Below, piece by piece: positions 16,169-24,210 of a DNA stretch of 34,018 nucleotides. Position numbers and translations under genes: made by a program. The DNA is from Lachnospiraceae bacterium. GTDB lineage: Bacteria > Bacillota > Clostridia > Lachnospirales > Lachnospiraceae. A model generated the notes under the pieces. It did not search any database, was not told where the DNA came from, and was given only the letters and a program-made list of their open reading frames with translations. The stretch's first letter is position 1. Each line of letters starts with the position of its first letter. The DNA lies in NCBI GenBank assembly GCA_009774245.1, contig VSNM01000021.1, positions 40,177 to 74,194 on the forward strand. The letters run 5' to 3'.

Positions 16169-19027
16169 TTAATGATATGTTTCTCCCAAAGCAATAAGCT
16201 CAGGGAGGGAATATAAGCGGCATTGCCGCAGGTTCCCCGATTCGTAATCAAATACCAGCATGTCCCCCGATATATCGCATAGCTTCGGCAAATATGCCAC
16301 TGTCTGTAAATCCTTATCCAGCAGCAGTCCGTACCTCTCCTTCGCCGCGCTGACATACTCCGTTATCAGGTATTCGTCTGCCTGCGTCACATAAGTAAGG
16401 TATGAATCTGTTTCCAGCGTAGTAACCAACTTTCCAGACACGATATCATAAACTTCCGGTGCCGAATGGAGCGCCGATGCTATACGATATTGATCTGTAT
16501 AAAATTCCTCATATAAATCTTTTTCTGGCGCATCTCCTTTTATTTCAGAAATCATACTGCCGTTGCCCGCATCATAGCACCGCACTGTCCCATCATACCA
16601 GGTTACTTCCAGATAGGATGCATCCCCGTCCTTTCGAAACTGCTGGTCGTAAATCTGCGCCGCGTCCGGCAACTCTATCTGATTTATCAGATTACCATCC
16701 ATATCATAAATGGCAAATCCTCTGAAACTAAAAAGCATTGCTGTCTGTCCGTTCCCACTAATGCGGGCCTCATCATGCCGATAATGCGCATCATATGTCA
16801 AAAGCTGCGCTTCATCATGCCGCTCTTCTTTCATCATTCTCAAAACAGGCTCGCTGCGATTTGCGATCATCGCATAACCGTCAAATAATCTGACAAAATC
16901 ACACGGTTCACTGACAGTCTGTTCCAGCGCCAGATTAGCTCCTTTATCATAAAAAAGAAACCTGTTATCATCTGATGCGGCAAGCACATATTCCTTTCCA
17001 ATTGAAAATTGTATTATATTTGCATTTTCCAGATATGCCAGCTCTTCTTCTTTAAATGTCTCCAGGTTTACGCTCACCAGAAGATTACCGCTTGCCAGAT
17101 AGACGCCATTCTCATCTGCCTGCAGAAGCATCTTATCCTGTGATGTAAAACCGCTTATAAACTCTGCCTTCTGTACATCCACAATCCCAAACTGCGCCTC
17201 TTTACCATTTTGGGCTGAAAACGCAAAATAATCACCGCAAAATCCGCCTCCAAAACGGTCATATTCCGACTCATCATACAGTATCAAATCATTGTCTGAA
17301 TGATTGATGTCAAATATCATAAGTCCACCATTGTAAAAGCTGACAGCAAGCATACTGCCATCCTCATTCAGAGAGAAAACAGTATCTCCGGAATCCGCGA
17401 ATATATCATTTGCTGCCACGGGCATATGCAAATCCCCAAAGGAACACTCGGCTACCCTGGTTCCGTCACCTGTACGGTACAGAATTGCTTTATTGTCATC
17501 CCTGTTAACCGCAGCCGCCACACTTTTATCTGCGGACAGCGCTATCTTTGTAGCCGCTTCACCTACCCATTTGGTTTTCTGCCCTGACAGGTCATATACA
17601 GCGACGCCTTGTTCGCCTGCGTACACGATATTCTCCTCATCCAGAAAGATACAATCCGAATATGCGGATTTTTGTATTGGTAGGACTGCAATCCTTTTTA
17701 AATCCACCGTATCATACACTGCTGCTTCATATGCATACACGACCGCAAACCGTGTTCCCTCCGGCGATATGGCGATATCAAACGGCGCCCCCGGCAGCTC
17801 CAGCGTCTCCAGCGATTTAAAACCATTTGATAAATCATAAACCCCCAACGCGTCTGTGAGCGCCTTCTGCGCCTGTGCCGTAAGCGGTCCTTCCAAAGCC
17901 TGTAATGCCAAATCGATCGCTCCCGATATGTCGCCCTCGGCAAGCGCGCCTGCGGAATATTCCGCCAATGCCAATGCCGTCTGGCGCTGCTCCATTTGCT
18001 TCAATCCCGCAAAAGTACAGGCGCCCCCAGCCAGAAACAACCCCATCAGCATAGCGGCGGAAACCCGGATACGTCTTCTGTGGCGTACCGCCCTTGGATC
18101 TTTAAAATGCAGCTGCCTGAAATCCCGCAGCATTTCTTCCGCTGTCTGATAACGCTGTTCCGGCCTTGGCGCCATCGCCTTTTTCAAAATTTTTGATACG
18201 GCCGCACTGCAGACATCTGTTCCCAGCGGCTGTACATCCACTGCATTCTGCGCCGGCCGTCTGCCTGATATTAAATGGTACAACGTCGCGCCCAGACTAT
18301 ATATATCCGAACGCACGTCCAAAAGCTTTCCTGACTGTGTCCTTGAAACACTTCCCGCTGAAAATACAGGATATTGTTCATCCATTACCTCTGTCTTCAT
18401 TTCATCCGAATCTACTTCGGTCGCATCCGATACGGACACTCGTACATGGCTTCTCTGCAGCTCTGTCGTTTTATCCGTCTGAGAATATTCAATCCCATAA
18501 TGCTCCGGCGAGGCATATCCTCTGCTAAAACCCACTTTAACCGCGCCGTCCTCTCCAAGGGCAAGCGCAATGTTAAAGTCGATCAGGCACACATCACCAT
18601 TCGGACGCAGCATGATATTCGCAGGCTTAATATCTCCATGCAGGATGCCATATGGCGGTTGACTGTGCAGATAACTAAGCGCCTCCAACAGTTGACACGC
18701 CCAATGAATCACTTGAGGTTGTGAAGGAATCTGCTGTCTCTCCAAAAGCTTATCCAGACTTTCTCCATCAATATAATCCATAACTGTATAGACAACGCCG
18801 TCATCCTGCACGAAATCATATACTTGAGGTATATATGTGTGCGTTAAGTTTTTGAGTAAATCTACCTCGCGCCGCAGTTTATCCTTAGCCGTACTCAACT
18901 GCCTTTTATCCGCCTTGAGGACAATCTGCTTCTCCAATCGTATATGCCGCCCCCGATATACGGTTCCTCCGCCTCCGGAGCCTATTTTTTCATCTAATTC
19001 GTATAGTCCTGCTATTATCTGAGACAT
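16169..19027 (-). CDS. membrane Ser/Thr protein kinase with WD40-like outer domain
   Basis: The 952-aa protein starts with a Hanks-type kinase: glycine loop IGSGGGGTVYRG (residues 15-26), Lys38 in IVLKADK, catalytic loop LHGDIKPANIML, a DFN in place of DFG, and GYASPEHYG for the APE motif. Catalytic Lys, Asp and Asn are all kept, so it should be active despite DFN. A single membrane segment (AAMLMGLFLAGGACTFAGL, about residues 325-345) separates it from ~600 residues of WD40-like strands (such as FDIAISPEGTRFAVVYAYEA), expected outside the cell. EssB of canonical T7SSb is a cytosolic pseudokinase, one membrane pass and an outer domain, so topology is similar. It is the second gene of operon B; the PP2C and FHA partners are in operon A. 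ATG 19027 follows GAGGAGAG. Confidence 0.93.
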   Translation of the reverse strand: MSQIIAGLYELDEKIGSGGGGTVYRGRHIRLEKQIVLKADKRQLSTAKDKLRREVDLLKNLTHTYIPQVYDFVQDDGVVYTVMDYIDGESLDKLLERQQIPSQPQVIHWACQLLEALSYLHSQPPYGILHGDIKPANIMLRPNGDVCLIDFNIALALGEDGAVKVGFSRGYASPEHYGIEYSQTDKTTELQRSHVRVSVSDATEVDSDEMKTEVMDEQYPVFSAGSVSRTQSGKLLDVRSDIYSLGATLYHLISGRRPAQNAVDVQPLGTDVCSAAVSKILKKAMAPRPEQRYQTAEEMLRDFRQLHFKDPRAVRHRRRIRVSAAMLMGLFLAGGACTFAGLKQMEQRQTALALAEYSAGALAEGDISGAIDLALQALEGPLTAQAQKALTDALGVYDLSNGFKSLETLELPGAPFDIAISPEGTRFAVVYAYEAAVYDTVDLKRIAVLPIQKSAYSDCIFLDEENIVYAGEQGVAVYDLSGQKTKWVGEAATKIALSADKSVAAAVNRDDNKAILYRTGDGTRVAECSFGDLHMPVAANDIFADSGDTVFSLNEDGSMLAVSFYNGGLMIFDINHSDNDLILYDESEYDRFGGGFCGDYFAFSAQNGKEAQFGIVDVQKAEFISGFTSQDKMLLQADENGVYLASGNLLVSVNLETFKEEELAYLENANIIQFSIGKEYVLAASDDNRFLFYDKGANLALEQTVSEPCDFVRLFDGYAMIANRSEPVLRMMKEERHDEAQLLTYDAHYRHDEARISGNGQTAMLFSFRGFAIYDMDGNLINQIELPDAAQIYDQQFRKDGDASYLEVTWYDGTVRCYDAGNGSMISEIKGDAPEKDLYEEFYTDQYRIASALHSAPEVYDIVSGKLVTTLETDSYLTYVTQADEYLITEYVSAAKERYGLLLDKDLQTVAYLPKLCDISGDMLVFDYESGNLRQCRLYSLPELIALGETYH

Positions 19028-19082
19028 ATCCTCTCTCCTCTAAAATAGCTTCTTTATCTCAATTGACTTTCCATCTTCGCAC

Positions 19083-19244
19083 CTATTTACGATACGGTTC
19101 CCCATACTCCCGTATCAGTTTTTTCTTAATTCTTTTACCTGTAATACAAAATACCACAATGCACAGTACTGTCATCAGCACCGCTGCTGCCATCGCGGCA
19201 ATCCCACCATAAAATAAATTTTCACTCGTCAACAAACTTTCCAT
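19083..19244 (-). CDS. small single-pass membrane protein, 53 aa
   Basis: I place the start at ATG 19244 because GGAG lies 7 bases upstream; an ATG at 19280 would add 12 residues but has no ribosome site. The product has a short polar N-terminus, one long hydrophobic helix (about residues 12-34) and a strongly basic tail (KRIKKKLIREYG), so the C-terminus should be cytosolic. It is the first gene of operon B, immediately behind the operator and promoter and 56 bases before the kinase. No family is recognised. A small accessory subunit of the kinase or of the secretion complex is a reasonable guess. Confidence 0.7.
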   Translation of the reverse strand: MESLLTSENLFYGGIAAMAAAVLMTVLCIVVFCITGKRIKKKLIREYGEPYRK

Positions 19245-19294
19245 TATTTTCTCCTGTATCACAACCGCCACTCCTGACATAAATATGTAATTTT

Positions 19295-19322
19295 ATTATA
19301 TCACTTTATTACTTTTTGTCAA
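19295..19322 (-). promoter_or_regulatory. consensus SigA promoter of operon B
   Basis: On the minus strand TTGACA (19322-19317) is 16 bases from TATAAT (19300-19295). Predicted transcription starts near 19288, about 44 bases before the 53-aa gene. The 34-bp palindrome abuts and overlaps the first base of the -35. Confidence 0.85.
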
Positions 19323-19355
19323 TTCTATAGAGTATATAATTATACTCTATAGAAT
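19322..19355. promoter_or_regulatory. 34-bp palindromic operator, copy 1
   Basis: ATTCTATAGAGTATA (19322-19336) and its exact complement TATACTCTATAGAAT (19341-19355) flank a TAAT centre. The palindrome is perfect, and its promoter-proximal end touches the -35 of operon B. A near copy lies at 33399-33432 in the same position relative to the essC promoter. This strongly suggests a shared dimeric regulator, most simply the XRE protein encoded at 33532-33864. Confidence 0.85.
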
Positions 19356-19375
19356 ATAACAATTAGGGTGTCTAT

Positions 19376-19418
19376 GCATAATTCCTTTCCGCGTCCGTGT
19401 GCATAAAAAAAGTACATG
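19376..19418. repeat. dispersed ~40-bp element, copy 2
   Basis: This matches 44-85 with only a few differences (an A for T after GCATA, two extra A in the run, and a missing G near the end). As at copy 1 it follows a minus-strand intrinsic terminator and shares its T-run. The bracketing TATGCA / TGCATA can pair. Confidence 0.65.
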
Positions 19419-19444
19419 ATATCGATTTCCTCTTTACCATGTAC
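19405..19444 (-). terminator. intrinsic terminator of operon A (essC operon)
   Basis: On the minus strand GTACATG (19444-19438) pairs with CATGTAC (19418-19412) and is followed by TTTTTTT (19411-19405). It lies about 95 bases after the 212-aa gene. The stretch 19446-19538 between them shows no gene. It separates operon A from the operator and promoter of operon B. Confidence 0.8.
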
Positions 19445-19538
19445 CTAAAACAACCAAATTCTTCGAGATAAATGCTCTTCCTATGGCTGTTGTGTCTGAA
19501 CATCCGTCTCTATACTCCTGTCCCACAGAGATATCTCT

Positions 19539-20177
19539 CTATAGCGGCATTTTACATTTTGACAACAAATAATTATTTTTTGTTATAACAATATTTTTTT
19601 GTATTCCATGCAATACTTTCTCTCCTGCGCAATAATATGTAACCACATACATATAACAACACAAAACAAGTAAAGCCGATACCATTCCTGTCTCATGCGG
19701 TTCGTGAAGTATAATGTCAAATATATGCAGACCATCTGTCACTACACAATCTTTCTTTATTTCTCCTATACAGGAATCATCCCTATATACTGGCGCGCAG
19801 ATACCTCTATCCCCAAATCCAACATAATACAGGAAGTATACATTTCCATTAAAGGACAGCAGATGATATCCCGCATTCTGTAAAAACCCAGTTTTAATCT
19901 GATCATGAAACATTATTCCTTTAAGGTTTTCCTGTCGTATAGCATAAGGTCTGAACGGAGACCTCTTTATCAATGAACCTGCCAATTCTTTTGCCTCTCT
20001 TCGGCCTGTCGGAGACATTTGAATCAAAACATTATTATAATTTATCTGAAAAGAACCCTCTCGCGATCCCAATGCCCCCTGCATACTAATATTGCCGACT
20101 GTCCGCATGCCATCCTGCCAAATTTCAAACACTGCACTATATAATTCTTTTTTTATCTGTTTCACTATAAGTCTCAT
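19539..20177 (-). CDS. hypothetical protein, 212 aa, last gene of the T7SS operon
   Basis: The product alternates beta strands (VFEIWQDGMRTVGNISMQG, HLLSFNGNVYFLYYVGFG, APVYRDDSCIGEIKKDCVV) with a hydrophobic stretch near residues 163-183 (SALLVLCCYMYVVTYYC). This layout loosely recalls tubby/LURP-one-like beta barrels whose central helix is hydrophobic, but I would not assign the family. The ATG overlaps the DUF4176 stop (ATGA), so translation is coupled. Position directly after a candidate effector and DUF4176 gene fits an immunity or export partner of that effector. Confidence 0.75.
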   Translation of the reverse strand: MRLIVKQIKKELYSAVFEIWQDGMRTVGNISMQGALGSREGSFQINYNNVLIQMSPTGRREAKELAGSLIKRSPFRPYAIRQENLKGIMFHDQIKTGFLQNAGYHLLSFNGNVYFLYYVGFGDRGICAPVYRDDSCIGEIKKDCVVTDGLHIFDIILHEPHETGMVSALLVLCCYMYVVTYYCAGEKVLHGIQKNIVITKNNYLLSKCKMPL

Positions 20178-20500
20178 TCTGCATCCTGTTCTTTCACCTC
20201 AAAATCTACAGGCACGATTTTCCCATCCTTTATTGTCAGTTCTCCCATGCTGTTAATCATTTCCTGATATGACAATTCCTCCGGATCTTGAAACCCAATA
20301 AAGAAAATTCTTTCAATAGCATCATTATTGAAAAAAAACATGTGCTTTGCATCTACAATACCCTCTGGAAAATAGCATGCAGAATAATCATAAATTGTAT
20401 CTTCACCCGCTTTTGTCAGTATGCGTCCGCATATCATAATCCTTTTCTCACCGCCCTTGAGCAACACTACAGAACCAATAGGCAATAAATCTCTCTTCAT
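20174..20500 (-). CDS. DUF4176 family protein, T7SS effector-associated
   Basis: I place the start at ATG 20500 because GGAGG lies 7 bases upstream; the frame stays open further but without a ribosome site. The 108-aa protein shows the family's features: LLPIGSVVLLKGGEKRIMICGR at the N-terminus (a strand pair), YDYSACYFPEGIV, then FFFNNDAIERIFFIGFQDPEE. DUF4176 proteins commonly sit beside T7SS toxins of Firmicutes, and at least one streptococcal member is reported to act with an LXG toxin as an export-targeting partner. Here it follows the candidate effector by 64 bases and overlaps the 212-aa gene by 4 bases. Confidence 0.8.
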   Translation of the reverse strand: MKRDLLPIGSVVLLKGGEKRIMICGRILTKAGEDTIYDYSACYFPEGIVDAKHMFFFNNDAIERIFFIGFQDPEELSYQEMINSMGELTIKDGKIVPVDFEVKEQDAE

Positions 20501-20564
20501 TTTACATCCTCCAATATAATAATTTGTAATTATCCGGCATAGTCTGCAATAAGTCACCTAAATT

Positions 20565-21758
20565 TTACCATGGCCACTTAAAGCCTGTCCAGTCAATCTT
20601 AACTTTTATTCCCAAACCAAGTCCCAATCCAAGCCCAATCTCACCTTCCACTGCACCAGTGGTTGCTTCCCCGCCTATTTTTGCACCCGCGCCTCCGGCT
20701 TTTCCTTCGACTGACGCGTCAAATTTTATCCCAAACAATGTAAAACCGCCACTTACAGATCCCTTTGCTAAATAAGCTTCCGCTCCGGCTTTTCCAGACA
20801 CACCATATTTAACAGTTCCATCTTTTTCGACAATCCTTCCTGCTTTCGCACTTGCCTTCGCTTCTGCCTCTAGCAAAGTACCTTCCGCCTTATTATGGTA
20901 ATTAAATTCATCCGTTCCAAACTGACTGGAAACTTTACCTTCTGCCACATTTGCCTTAGCAGAAACTTCTCCATATACAGATGGTGCAAACTTACCATCA
21001 GAAAGAATAGAAAAACCAATTGCCCCCTCCGCACTTGCATTAATTAAACTACCTTCCAATGTTCCTTTTGCAATACCTATATTTCCACTAACTTTCCCAT
21101 CGAGAGCAGAAATCCCAGCTTTTACTCCTGTTGTTGCTTTAATATTTCCTTTCTTCACATCCCAATTGGCACTGCCTTTTACGTTCGCAGTAACATGGCC
21201 TGCATGGTACTCTCCATTATATCCAGCATTTATTCCATTCAAGTCGACTTCCTTGCCAGTCTTTCCTCCTAAAATCGACCAACTGAATTTATTATTCGTA
21301 CTGTCGTTATACCCCCACTTACCAACATTATTATATAACCACCCTATTCCACTATCGATTGCTCCCCAAATCGGTGGAATTAATGGTATTGTCACAATGG
21401 CAGACGGAAACAATCCCGACCATATTAGCGGAAATCCTGACCATGGCCTGTTTAAACCGCTATGTTTTCCAGTACTTCCATGCCCTGCATGCTCACATAT
21501 ACTCTGCTCATGCGTCATATACTCCTTCACGACATTCTGCAGGCCGGCACTCATCTGCGCCGTATTGCCTGAAATGACGCGGATATTCTGCTGATAATTT
21601 CTTAAAGCCCTCTTTATCTGATTAAAAGAATCCAGCTGTATCGCATTTGTATTGATTATGCTTTCCAAGCTTGATGAAAGTTTTCCCAGTTCTCCCTGAA
21701 TACTGTCTAATTCGGAGACGCGCCCCGCCATTTTTTCAGGATTAATAAAAAACTGCAT
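20565..21758 (-). CDS. candidate T7SS effector: ESX-like N-terminus and glycine-rich C-terminus
   Basis: Residues 1-90 form a predicted two-helix ESX-like domain (VSELDSIQGELGKLSSSLES, then QIKRALRNYQQNIRVISG), lacking a WXG turn but ending in Y80-M-T-H-E84, which fits the YxxxD/E export signal. A short Gly/Pro/Trp-rich linker with a hydrophobic patch (SAIVTIPLIPPIWGAI, about 118-133) follows. Residues ~165-397 are Gly/Ala/Lys-rich beta-type repeats (AEAKASAKAG, GKAGAEAYLAKGSVSGG), finishing in a striking GEIGLGLGLGLGIKVKIDW and a WPW end. It resembles polymorphic toxins with glycine-zipper or pore-type ends; no catalytic motif is visible. DUF4176 and a 212-aa partner follow, as expected for an effector cassette. 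Activity is inferred. Confidence 0.8.
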   Translation of the reverse strand: MQFFINPEKMAGRVSELDSIQGELGKLSSSLESIINTNAIQLDSFNQIKRALRNYQQNIRVISGNTAQMSAGLQNVVKEYMTHEQSICEHAGHGSTGKHSGLNRPWSGFPLIWSGLFPSAIVTIPLIPPIWGAIDSGIGWLYNNVGKWGYNDSTNNKFSWSILGGKTGKEVDLNGINAGYNGEYHAGHVTANVKGSANWDVKKGNIKATTGVKAGISALDGKVSGNIGIAKGTLEGSLINASAEGAIGFSILSDGKFAPSVYGEVSAKANVAEGKVSSQFGTDEFNYHNKAEGTLLEAEAKASAKAGRIVEKDGTVKYGVSGKAGAEAYLAKGSVSGGFTLFGIKFDASVEGKAGGAGAKIGGEATTGAVEGEIGLGLGLGLGIKVKIDWTGFKWPW

Positions 21759-21807
21759 AATACCACCCCTCTTTCTTTATCTGATGATACTGTAACGCCT
21801 GTATGTC

Positions 21808-22566
21808 TTATTTGCCTACACTGACAAGTATCGCTGTAAAATTATCAGATGCTCCCCGGCCTATTACATTTGTGCGGAGAAGCTGCAGCTTCTCTTCCAT
21901 GAAAGTGCTTGATTTCCGAATCCGCCTGCCGCATGCCTTTGCCAGTATTTTTTTGTCACAATATTTGTATACGCCGTCACTGCAGAGTAAAAATGTATCG
22001 CCGGAGTTTAATTTGTCCGTCATCCGGTGAGGTACAAATGATTCCTGTACGCCCAACGCACACATCAACTTACCGTAGTTGCCATGCCGTCTAATCTCCT
22101 CAGACAGCATATCACTCGGTACCTTGTCTGAGTTTTCCCAGGTATCATCCTTTGTGAGCTGTGAAAAAATACCGCGTCTTTTTCGATATATCCTGCTGTC
22201 TCCCATAGATAAAACCGCATAATATTTATCTGAGATTATGAGAACAGCCAATGTCGAGCCACACGTCTGCCCTCTGTTATAAAATCTGAATATCTGCCTG
22301 TTTACATCTGCCAGCTTTTTTTCAAAATCATCAAGGAGCGCCAGGAAGCCTGCCTCATACTTTCCGGCATAAAATTCATCTATCCATTCTCTTATTCCAT
22401 TGACAATCGCTGTTGACGCCCTTTTTCCATTCGCATGGCCTCCCATTCCGTCCGCCACACAAAAGACGTTGAGACTGCTGCTGACATATGCCAGATACGC
22501 ATCCTGGTTTTCTTTTCTCACAAGACCTGTCTCGCATATATGGCCTGTCTTAATGTTCCATTCCAT
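21808..22566 (-). CDS. PP2C-family Ser/Thr phosphatase
   Basis: The 252-aa cytosolic protein shows the PPM/PP2C metal-binding motifs in order: RKENQDAY (Asp22), VADGMGGHANG (Asp39, Gly40), STLAVLIIS, YAVLSMGDSRIYR, LLCSDGVYKY and ASDNFTAILVSV. It should remove phosphate from Thr/Ser residues, most plausibly those written by the kinase of operon B and read by the FHA domain of the protein encoded just upstream. ATG 22566 lies 6 bases after the stop of that gene, with CAGGTG serving as ribosome site. The length is typical of PrpC/Stp. Confidence 0.95.
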   Translation of the reverse strand: MEWNIKTGHICETGLVRKENQDAYLAYVSSSLNVFCVADGMGGHANGKRASTAIVNGIREWIDEFYAGKYEAGFLALLDDFEKKLADVNRQIFRFYNRGQTCGSTLAVLIISDKYYAVLSMGDSRIYRKRRGIFSQLTKDDTWENSDKVPSDMLSEEIRRHGNYGKLMCALGVQESFVPHRMTDKLNSGDTFLLCSDGVYKYCDKKILAKACGRRIRKSSTFMEEKLQLLRTNVIGRGASDNFTAILVSVGK

Positions 22567-22572
22567 CCTGCA

Positions 22573-24090
22573 CTACACCTGTTCAAATTTAATAATTAAC
22601 TCCGCTCTTCCCATACGTATCGTCGTCCCCGAGAAAATTTCGGTGTCAAAGCTAATCCTCTCACCATTTACAAATGTACCGTTTGTCGAATTCAAATCCT
22701 GAATAAAGAATCTCCCGTTTTTGTTTGTTATCATACAGTGCCGTTTGGACACGGTTCCTACATTCACCACGATATCATTTACGTCAATTTTTCCTAAATT
22801 AATTGAATTTTTCAGCTCACACTGATATGTGCGTGACATGTCGGATTTATCTGTCAGTATCACTCTGTATCTGCTCTTGCTCTGCTGTCCCGACGGCGGC
22901 AGTATTCCTCCGTTTTCCGCATCATCAATTCTCTGTGTCTCCGTATCATTGATTATTTCTGTATCAGATGACGTCCCTCTTTCAACAGGTTTGTTCTTTT
23001 TCCTCATCAGCAGTACGACAAGCATAATCACTGCCAGCAACAGTATACCGCCAAGGATTCCTGCAGCCAGCAGTATTGAGAATCCGCTTTCTGCCTCTTC
23101 GTCCTCCTGTGTCAATTCCTCGGACAAAGGCTCAGGTTCCGGTGGCGACATCTGTTGCTCATCCTTATCCTTTATTTTAAAAGGCATCTGCACATTAAAC
23201 ACAAGCTGTACGCCATCCGGCAGGGTTAGTTTGCTGCTCTGATTGCCTCCCGCCTTTGCATCATCCGGAATCTGTGCCTCAATCACGGTCATTTGGGCAT
23301 CCTTTGAAAATTCGGAAACGATGGCGGACGTGTCTGTCTCCTCAAGCACAAAATACGCAGAACCGCTAAGACGTGAAAGTGCAAACATATTCTCAAGCTG
23401 CTCGTGATTCTTTTGGGTAAGGGTTCCCACTGTATAAATGGGATACGGTGTCTCCTTTAATTTTGAATTCAACTCCTCCCTCGTTACTCCCAGCTGCTTA
23501 TTGTCCACACCATCAGAAACAATAATTACCCTGGTATATCCCATGTATCCGTCCTTATTCAAATCGTCTATCAAATCATACAGAACATCTGTCAGATACG
23601 TTTCCTGATCTTTATATGTTATGGAAGCAATTACATTTTTGAGGACCGTATAATCATCAGAATAGGTATCCGACAAATACGTTATTTTATCCGAAAAAGT
23701 CGCAAGGCGAAACACCTCTTTCCCGGTATGCGCATCCACGATACCATTCAGCAGTTCGGTAATCTTACCATGTGACGCTGACGGTATTGATATAGAATTA
23801 TCAAGCATAATCAGCGTACGTACAGGGCTCCTGTCCTCATCAATTTTGTACACTTCCAATGCGTCCACCGGTATATTGCCAATCTGGTATGACACACCTT
23901 CTAATGCATCAACACCCCTTATGTACACTTTTATTTTATTCTCGTCCGCAACTGCCTGTTTAAATTTCACCTCTGCCTTATCCATATCCGTTTCTTCTGA
24001 GGCAAAAACATCCACAGCCACACAGCAGACGAAAAACAATGCCGTCATGATAGACAGTATGTACTTAATACTTTTCTCCATTCCTCTCAT
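22573..24090 (-). CDS. VWA-TM-FHA membrane protein
   Basis: The 505-aa protein has a signal sequence or N-terminal anchor (residues ~8-30), then an outer von Willebrand A domain with an intact MIDAS start LDNSIS (Asp97, Ser99, Ser101) and IIVSDGVDN. An acidic Pro/Glu linker leads to a membrane helix (ILGGILLLAVIMLVVLLM, about 345-365). The cytosolic C-terminus is an FHA domain: LGKIDVNDIVV, TVSKRHCMI, NSTNGTFVNGE. Its phosphothreonine-binding Ser, Arg-His and Asn are kept, with Lys for the first Arg. It can link outside ligand binding to inside phospho-signalling. Neighbours are PP2C (6 bases) and the WXG100 cluster. AGAGGG precedes ATG 24090; an ATG three codons later is also possible. Confidence 0.93.
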   Translation of the reverse strand: MRGMEKSIKYILSIMTALFFVCCVAVDVFASEETDMDKAEVKFKQAVADENKIKVYIRGVDALEGVSYQIGNIPVDALEVYKIDEDRSPVRTLIMLDNSISIPSASHGKITELLNGIVDAHTGKEVFRLATFSDKITYLSDTYSDDYTVLKNVIASITYKDQETYLTDVLYDLIDDLNKDGYMGYTRVIIVSDGVDNKQLGVTREELNSKLKETPYPIYTVGTLTQKNHEQLENMFALSRLSGSAYFVLEETDTSAIVSEFSKDAQMTVIEAQIPDDAKAGGNQSSKLTLPDGVQLVFNVQMPFKIKDKDEQQMSPPEPEPLSEELTQEDEEAESGFSILLAAGILGGILLLAVIMLVVLLMRKKNKPVERGTSSDTEIINDTETQRIDDAENGGILPPSGQQSKSRYRVILTDKSDMSRTYQCELKNSINLGKIDVNDIVVNVGTVSKRHCMITNKNGRFFIQDLNSTNGTFVNGERISFDTEIFSGTTIRMGRAELIIKFEQV

Positions 24091-24099
24091 TTGTCCCTC

Positions 24100-24201
24100 T
24101 CACTTCCACACTTCGACTTCTCTGCCACGCCCGTCCTCTGCAAGGGGCTGTATATCAAAGCCGGAAAACAATACCCGAAAGATAATCGTTTCCCGACTCA
24201 T
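24100..24201 (-). CDS. possible 33-aa small ORF upstream of the VWA-FHA gene
   Basis: A frame from ATG 24201 reads MSRETIIFRVLFSGFDIQPL and ends REVEVWK with TGA, nine bases before the VWA-FHA start. An in-frame GTG three codons earlier is also possible. There is no strong ribosome site and no family match. It could be a leader peptide coupling translation into the VWA-FHA gene, or chance. Confidence 0.25.
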   Translation of the reverse strand: MSRETIIFRVLFSGFDIQPLAEDGRGREVEVWK

Positions 24202-24210
24202 GATATTCAC

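Noticed and set aside
16169..19027. Calling the kinase EssB
   Set aside because: EssB is a pseudokinase of about 400-450 residues without a propeller. This protein keeps the catalytic residues and is 952 residues long, so only an analogy of topology is proposed.
19322..19355. Reading the palindrome as an intrinsic terminator
   Set aside because: Neither strand has a T-run directly after the stem, the arms are A/T-rich, and a second copy abuts another promoter, so an operator is the better reading.
20565..21758. LXG toxin call for the candidate effector
   Set aside because: The N-terminal helical domain is only about 90 residues and lacks the ~200-residue LXG domain and its LxG motif.
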